DNA from: Geosiphon pyriformis
Lineage: Eukaryota > Glomeromycota > Glomeromycetes > Archaeosporales > Geosiphonaceae
Length of the DNA: 64,000 nt
Reading direction: 5' to 3'
Assembly (NCBI GenBank): GCA_016748015.1
Contig: JAAOMT010000697.1
Coordinates: forward strand, 318,868-382,867
The first letter of the stretch is position 1, and the number at the start of each line of letters is the position of its first letter. The position numbers were made by a program, and so were the translations under genes. Shown piece by piece: positions 58,554 through 64,000 of this stretch. The notes under the pieces are model-generated. The model had not been told where the DNA came from and ran no database searches. It was given only the letters and a program-made list of their open reading frames with translations.

Positions 58554-58687
58554 TGTTGTCCTGACTGGCTCGAGTGGCTGGTTACATGTAGAAAATGCAT
58601 AATTCATGCTTAGTTTAGATTATTTCTTTGATGTATAGTTCTAAGTAGTGTTTGGACTTTACTCATTAAATGAATAAAAAAAAATAA
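58554..58687 (+). other. LINE-B 3' UTR and poly-A tail
   Basis: Homologous to the ends of LINE-A and LINE-C (GGCTGGTTACATGTAGAAAA, TTTCTTTGATGTATAG). Ends ATGAATAAAAAAAAATAA. Confidence 0.82.
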
Positions 58688-59051
58688 CTTAATAAATTAA
58701 TAATAATAATTAAGTTTTGTAACTTCTATTAATAATAATAAACTTTTTTTAATGTTATTTTTGTAAATAAAACATATAAACTATAAGGTTTTAAGTACAA
58801 AAAATAACAGATTCTTGGTAAAAAAAACCTAATTTTAATAATATATTTACAATACTTTTTGTTTTTTGTCTACTTTTATTTACAATTAATAATCAATAAT
58901 AAAAATTGTCAATTTAATCTTTTATATATTTGCATAATTATGTAGAAAATAGTACAGTATTATATTTTTAACTCTGAAAATACAAAAATACTTATATTAA
59001 TTAATATATTGTTTATAATTTTAATAAATTTTATTTACAAAATTAATAATA
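58688..59051. other. AT-rich spacer
   Basis: Between the LINE-B tail and the minisatellite. Nothing recognised. Confidence 0.6.
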
Positions 59052-59500
59052 TAACAATTAACATAACAATAATATTTAGATTTACTTATTTTTAAATAAT
59101 CTTAATAATTAATATGGTAATAATAATTAGATTTACTAATTTTAAACAGTCTTAACAATTAATACAGCAATAATAATTTAGTTTATTTATTTTCTAATAA
59201 CTTTAACAATCAATATGGTAATAATAATTAAATTTACTTTTTTTTGAATGATTTTAATAATCAATATAATAATAATATTTATTTTACTTATCTCTAAACA
59301 ACTATAATAATTAATACAAATATACTAATCAAATTTAATTACCTTTAGATAATAACAATTAATGTAACAATAATAATCAGATTCACTTATTTTTGGATAG
59401 CCTTAAAAATCAATGTAACAATAGTAATTTATTTTACTTATCTTTAGATAATTATAATAATTATCACAACAATGCTAATTAAATTCTTAGACAATTATTC
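59052..59500. repeat. Degenerate minisatellite, about 51-bp unit, 8-9 copies
   Basis: Successive units share ACAATTAATATGGTAATAAT then a TTTACTTATTTTTAAATAA-like half. Unit length stays at 48-52 bp while bases differ by roughly a quarter. It ends near 59500, about 350 bp before the ELP2 start. Origin unknown. Confidence 0.82.
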
Positions 59501-59689
59501 AATATTTGCTACCAAGACCAAGTGAAGCACACTATTTTACAACAATTAGCATATTGTAATCTTTAGAATTATCCCAATAAAATAATAAATTTATGAATAA
59601 AGCAAACAATATAAGTCTTATTATTGCAATACTTAAATGCAAAATAGGGTTAACATTTTAAGATAATATTTGGGGCGCTTTTTATAATC

Positions 59690-59845
59690 GGAGAGATATA
59701 TAGTAAAAGTGACTATAAGGAGATAATATTAAAAAAGTGTGATTATAAGGAGATAGTGACTATAAAATTTTGATCAACAGCAAAGAAAGAAATAAAAATA
59801 TCAGCCAATAGTGTCCAAATTGGATTATGAGTCAACAAGCACAAA
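59690..59845 (+). promoter_or_regulatory. Probable ELP2 upstream region with short repeats
   Basis: GTGACTATAAGGAGATA at 59709-59725, GTGATTATAAGGAGATA at 59739-59755 and a partial third copy at 59756-59764. A CCAAT at 59805-59809 pairs with ATTGG at 59819-59823. These lie within 140 bp of the start codon. Promoter function is inferred from position only; the repeats could equally be a mobile-element relic. Confidence 0.4.
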
Positions 59846-62800
59846 ATGTCTTTGAATGCCAAATTTTCAACCGAATATATTAGCATTGGTTGCAACCGAA
59901 TTATTCAAGTTGCCGCTTGGGGCATCGACGGGTTACTTGTTTTTGGTGCACATAACTTAGTTGCCTTATACTATCCACAGGTGAGCTACAGTCTTTGCCG
60001 AGGCGACTTATTCTAAGGTGAAAATGGGTTTGTCGCGTCACGGGAAAAATTTTATAATGCATTTAATAACAAATGTCAAAATTATCGATATTTTGTCTTG
60101 ATCCATATATTTTTGTTTTTAGGACGAGTCACGTAAAGGCGTTTTTACCACTTTACCAGGCCACACAGATCGTGTTAATTGTCTCCAATTTATCAATCGC
60201 GGTAATTAAAGTTGATAACTTCATTAAATGTACATCATCAATTGGTATTGAGTTTTTCTTCTCATTAGGGCATGAATTGGATCAAAGAAACATCGCCATA
60301 ATTTCTGGTTCAGCCGATAAAACTGCTCGCATTTGGAAAAATTCATCAAACAAACGCGTATTTGTCGATTCTTTTTGTCACCTTTTCTATATATATACTT
60401 GTTCTTGAAGAATCTATTTCTGTAGTGGGTGAATTCGGCTGTTCTTATTGGGCATACAGGAGCGATTAATACCTTAGGTGTAGTACGAGGGAGATCCATA
60501 TTGGGCACAAAAGACTTGGTCGTCACAGGATCCGCCGATGGAACTATCAAGATTTGGCAGAGAAGTATTGAAAATGACTTAGAAGGTTCATATTTCACAT
60601 TCAGCTATATTATTTTCTATGATTTGACTTTAATTACCCGTTGACAAATCAGATCATATCGAATGTATCCAAACAATAAATTTTGGGGCTAGATATCCGC
60701 TCTCATTGGCATTATCTTATCTTCCTGATTCGAAAGGTGACCTTTAACGTACTCTGTTTAGTATAATAATTTACTCTTTAATCTAATACATTTAAATACC
60801 CTGATATTTAATAGTATTAATAATGGCTTGTGGAAGTACAGATAAACGGATATATTTGTACATACAGAAAAATGGAATGGTAAGCAAAAGTCAACCAAAA
60901 ATTCAACTTTAGAAGTTCCCACTTATTAAATTTTCGTTTTTATTAATTTTCGTGACGTTAGTTCCACGAGTCCCTCTTATTGCAAGGCCATGAGAATTGG
61001 ATTCGATCTCTCGCCTTTGCAACATATACAAAGGCCTTCTCCGTTTCTAATTCTGCATCTGTAACAACAAACCTAAGGCTTCAAAAACAACAAAATTACC
61101 AGCTACGTGATGGGGATTTATTATTAGCTAGTGCATCGCAGGATAAATATGTACGACTATGGAAAATTTCTTGCATCGATTCTTCTGGAAATCATGATTT
61201 TGATCCGAACACATCAATTAATGGAGAATTATCGACAGATATATTATTTGCGTTTCGGGAGAGTATAATGTGGGTCATTTTTGATTGAATGCAAATATTT
61301 TTATCATGCGCTTAACGAGCTAAATTCTTATGATCTAGATCAGGCGACAGAGTTCAATTAAGCACAAGGGCCCACATAATTGACGTTGATATCACCGATA
61401 TCGGGGAACAGGATATAAAGTAATGATTTAGATCAGCTTGGCAGTGGAAATAATCAAGATTAACCTAGGAACATTTCTTTCAGAAAAAAAAAATATAGTG
61501 TTATGTTCGAGGCATTGCTTATGGCACATGACGATTGGGTTTATAGCGTTTGTTGGCAGCCACCGAAATTTCTTACTGGTAAGATACCTTAACTAGAATT
61601 AGCAAATAATTGGATGGTCAACTTGGGATTCAACTTGAAAACATTTTAGATAAAGAAAAATCCTACTATTATCAGCCAATGTGTATTCTTACAGCATCAT
61701 CCGACAAATCGATGATGCTATGGAAGCCTGATACTGAAACAGGCCAATGGATTAATTCGGTAATAAGTTTTTTTTCAATGTCCACTCAAACAGAATGCGT
61801 TGTTGATTTAACCTTTTCTCTAGGTCCGAGTTGGGGAAATCGGTGGTTATGCTTTAGGATTTCTCGGTGGACTTTTTGGACCTGATGGGAAACATATCCT
61901 TGCCCATGGACATACCGGAGCATTTCATCTTTGGAGAAACGAGGCTTTGGATGAAGGTTGTTCAAGATTCTTTAGATACACAAGTCAATATTAATTAAGG
62001 AAATAATCATTAATAATAATGACAACACCAACAACAACAACAATAAGATAGCCAGGACTGGCAACCACAAGTTTCTATCAGTGGCCACTTCAATGCTGTC
62101 CAAAGTATCACTTGGAACCCAACTAACGAATATTTGATTTCCGTGAGGTATCCGACTTCCGCTGTTGCTTATTTTTCGATACATTATTAATTCACGCATT
62201 GCATGTCCAATTAAAAGTTTAGATCAAACTGCACGGCTTTTTGCTCCTTGGCTTCGCACAAAAGCACGAAACTCTTCAACCAATTTAGTTACTTGGCATG
62301 AAATCTCACGTACCCAAATTCACGGATACGATATTAATTGCATCGCATTTATTAATCAATGGACCTACGTTTGTGGTTCAGATGAAAAGGTCTATTAGGA
62401 AAATGTTTCAAATTAGCCTAACAACTTATGATTTTTCTTATAATTCTCAATTTCATTCTGCCTACCTTCAGGTTTTACGAGTATTTGATGCTCCAAAAAC
62501 TTTTCTAGAATCTTTGTCCAAGTTGACAAAGGCTGAAAGAATTACGGATAAATTGGTTTGTTGATATCAACCAAATAACTTCTTCAGTTGACATCCCAAC
62601 ATTTTCTTGATAATATTTGCATTCTAATATGGAAGGAATCACGTCCTGTTGGTGCTAATCTTCCTGCGTTAGGGTTGTCTAACAAGGCTATTTTCCAAGG
62701 TGACATTGATACATTTGTGAAGGCAGCCGAATCCGAAGAGTTCCTTAGTCGTCAAAGTTACGCTCATTCGTCAGCAACACCAAATTCATTAGTCCAGACT

Positions 62801-64000
62801 ATGGAAAGACCCCCATTCGAGGAACATTTATTACAACATACTCTTTGGCCCGAGATTGAGAAATTGTAAGTGTTAAAACACTTTGGAATTATGCCTAAAT
62901 ATTCTTTTCCTCCATAAAAATCATTTTATCTTTCAAGATACGGTCATGGGTATGAGCTGGTTAGTGTGGGTGCTAGTCACGATGGGAAATATGTGGCATC
63001 AGCCTGTAGGGTAAAGCATTGAAATGAACCCCATTGAGAAGCTTTGTTTGTACTTTTGACACAATAATTTTACTTTATAGGCAACTAGCTCTGACCATGC
63101 TGTCATTCGAATATACACTACTGATACATGGAAAGAAATTTCACCCCCACTACGATCACACTCCTTAACTGTCATCCGGATAAAGTTTTCTCATGATGAC
63201 AATTATTTGTTGACAGTATCCAGAGACAGGTTTTGGTCATTGTTCGAAAGAAGTGGGCAAGGTGATGATAATTGCCTTTTTATTTAATTTTTCGAGCTGT
63301 AAAAATTATTTTTCACGTTTTCGTTTCATAGGCCCACCGTATAAACTAGTCGCCAGAAATAAAGCTCATTCGCGTATCATCTGGGACTGCTCATGGAGCC
63401 ATGACGATCGTTTCTTTGTGACTGCTTCCCGAGATAAAACGGTTTGCTCATTATCATAACTAATATTTAGAATCCAAATTTTTTTCGTACCTGATCATCA
63501 GTCCCCATAACTCCTATTAAGGTCAAAATTTGGCCCATGATGACCCCATCACAAAATCAATGGGGAGAAATTGCCACCGTGAGATTATCAGAGGCCGTCA
63601 CGGCTGTTGATTTCGCCCCTTCTTCTTTCTCTCAAACGTAGGTATATTTTTAATGTTTGCTTGTCTTTTCAAACCTTATGTGTAAATGATTTGACATTCT
63701 CCCCAATTGTCAGCTATATTTTGGCTTTAGGGCTTGAATCCGGGCAAATTCTTATATGTCACTCGGAGCCGTATAATTTTGAACGTTGGCATGTAGTACA
63801 GGCGATCGACAAAGCGTGGGTACATTCATTTTGCAGCTTTCATTAATTTACTTTCAGTCAGGTCATTAATTGGAACTCTTTCTAAAGTTCATGTCCTGCT
63901 GCCAGCATCAATTGTTTAGCATGGCGTGTTTACATTGAACAGAGTAAAAAATCGAGTGTGTGGCAATTGGCGAGTTGTGCCGCCGATTGGTCTGTACGGA
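59846..64000 (+). CDS. ELP2: Elongator complex subunit 2 (WD40), 21 exons in view, 3' end cut
   Basis: Elp2 is the two-propeller WD40 subunit of Elongator, which modifies wobble uridines of tRNAs. Exons: 59846-59981, 60123-60201, 60269-60357, 60426-60585, 60653-60736, 60815-60879, 60962-61262, 61344-61419, 61484-61578, 61650-61759, 61824-61956, 62048-62147, 62218-62389, 62472-62555, 62636-62865, 62938-63010, 63081-63261, 63332-63441, 63522-63637, 63714-63815, 63888 onward. All introns are GT-AG, 64-141 bp, and phases agree from exon 2 to 21. Family marks: [106 protein letters not shown] and SRDKT, ending at SCAADWSVR. About 869 codons, so little is missing. Exon 1 has one extra T in a run of six (59940-59945), which breaks the frame; since everything else is intact this may be an assembly error. 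The intron 14 acceptor is the least certain. Confidence 0.93.

Larger units (their letters stand above)
35948..58687 (+). mobile_element. LINE-B: full-length LINE carrying three LTR insertions
   Basis: Starts AAAACTTCTTTCTC and ends in a poly-A tail after ATGAATAAAA. Host segments are 35948-36272, 41204-41250, 51356-52845 and 53804-58687; removing E4, E3 and the solo LTR leaves about 6.74 kb in the order seen in LINE-A. At the solo LTR the ORF1 frame closes without loss once one ATGG copy is removed. The 5' UTR, ORF1, ORF2 and 3' UTR are all represented. ORF2 is broken by only a few stops. Confidence 0.94.

Noticed and set aside
59846-64000. ELP2 as a pseudogene
   Set aside because: Only one homopolymer base breaks it; splice sites and phases of 20 following exons are intact.

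Overview
The window looks like nuclear DNA of an arbuscular mycorrhizal fungus (Glomeromycotina). It is very AT-rich, packed with Ty3/gypsy and LINE elements of the kind that fill those genomes, and holds one recognisable host gene, a WD40 gene split by about twenty short GT-AG introns. The host assignment is inferred from the element families and gene style; no species marker was seen.

Layout, left to right. 1-1609: AT-rich, nothing recognised. 1610-2462: heavily decayed solo LTR. 2615-10273: Ty3/gypsy element E1, minus strand. 10274-11376: AT-rich. 11377-28280: LINE-A, plus strand, split inside ORF2 by the complete minus-strand element E2 (14613-24753). 28281-29050: AT-rich. 29051-35808: LINE-C, minus strand. 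35948-58687: LINE-B, plus strand, hit three times: by E4 (36273-41203, plus, gag-protease only), by E3 (41251-51355, minus, E2-like) and by a solo LTR (52846-53803). 58688-59845: AT-rich with a 51-bp degenerate minisatellite. 59846 to the right edge: the Elongator subunit 2 gene (ELP2), almost complete.

With the insertions removed, the three LINE copies are each about 6.75 kb. They encode ORF1 (basic N-terminus, CCHC knuckle) and ORF2 (APE-type endonuclease, reverse transcriptase, RNase H, C-terminal CCHC). The LTR insertions have TG...CA ends and 4-bp target duplications: ATAT (E1), GCAT (E2), GCAT (E4), CTGG (E3) and ATGG (solo). This gives a clear order, LINEs first and LTR elements afterwards.

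E2, E3 and E4 share a primer-binding site, a polypurine tract and a Gag type. E2 and E3 also carry a Cys-rich module and a dUTPase between protease and reverse transcriptase, plus a third ORF after integrase. E4 lacks everything after protease and probably relies on E2/E3-type enzymes. Each LTR family has its own tandem repeat next to the U3 TATA box: 12 bp (E1), 39 bp (E2), a 40-bp palindromic unit (E3), an exact 10-bp array (E4) and 21 bp (solo). Nearly all coding copies are broken by stops and by Asp-to-Asn or Cys-to-Tyr changes that fit C-to-T decay. The best preserved element reading frames are the E2 dUTPase and the E1 third ORF.
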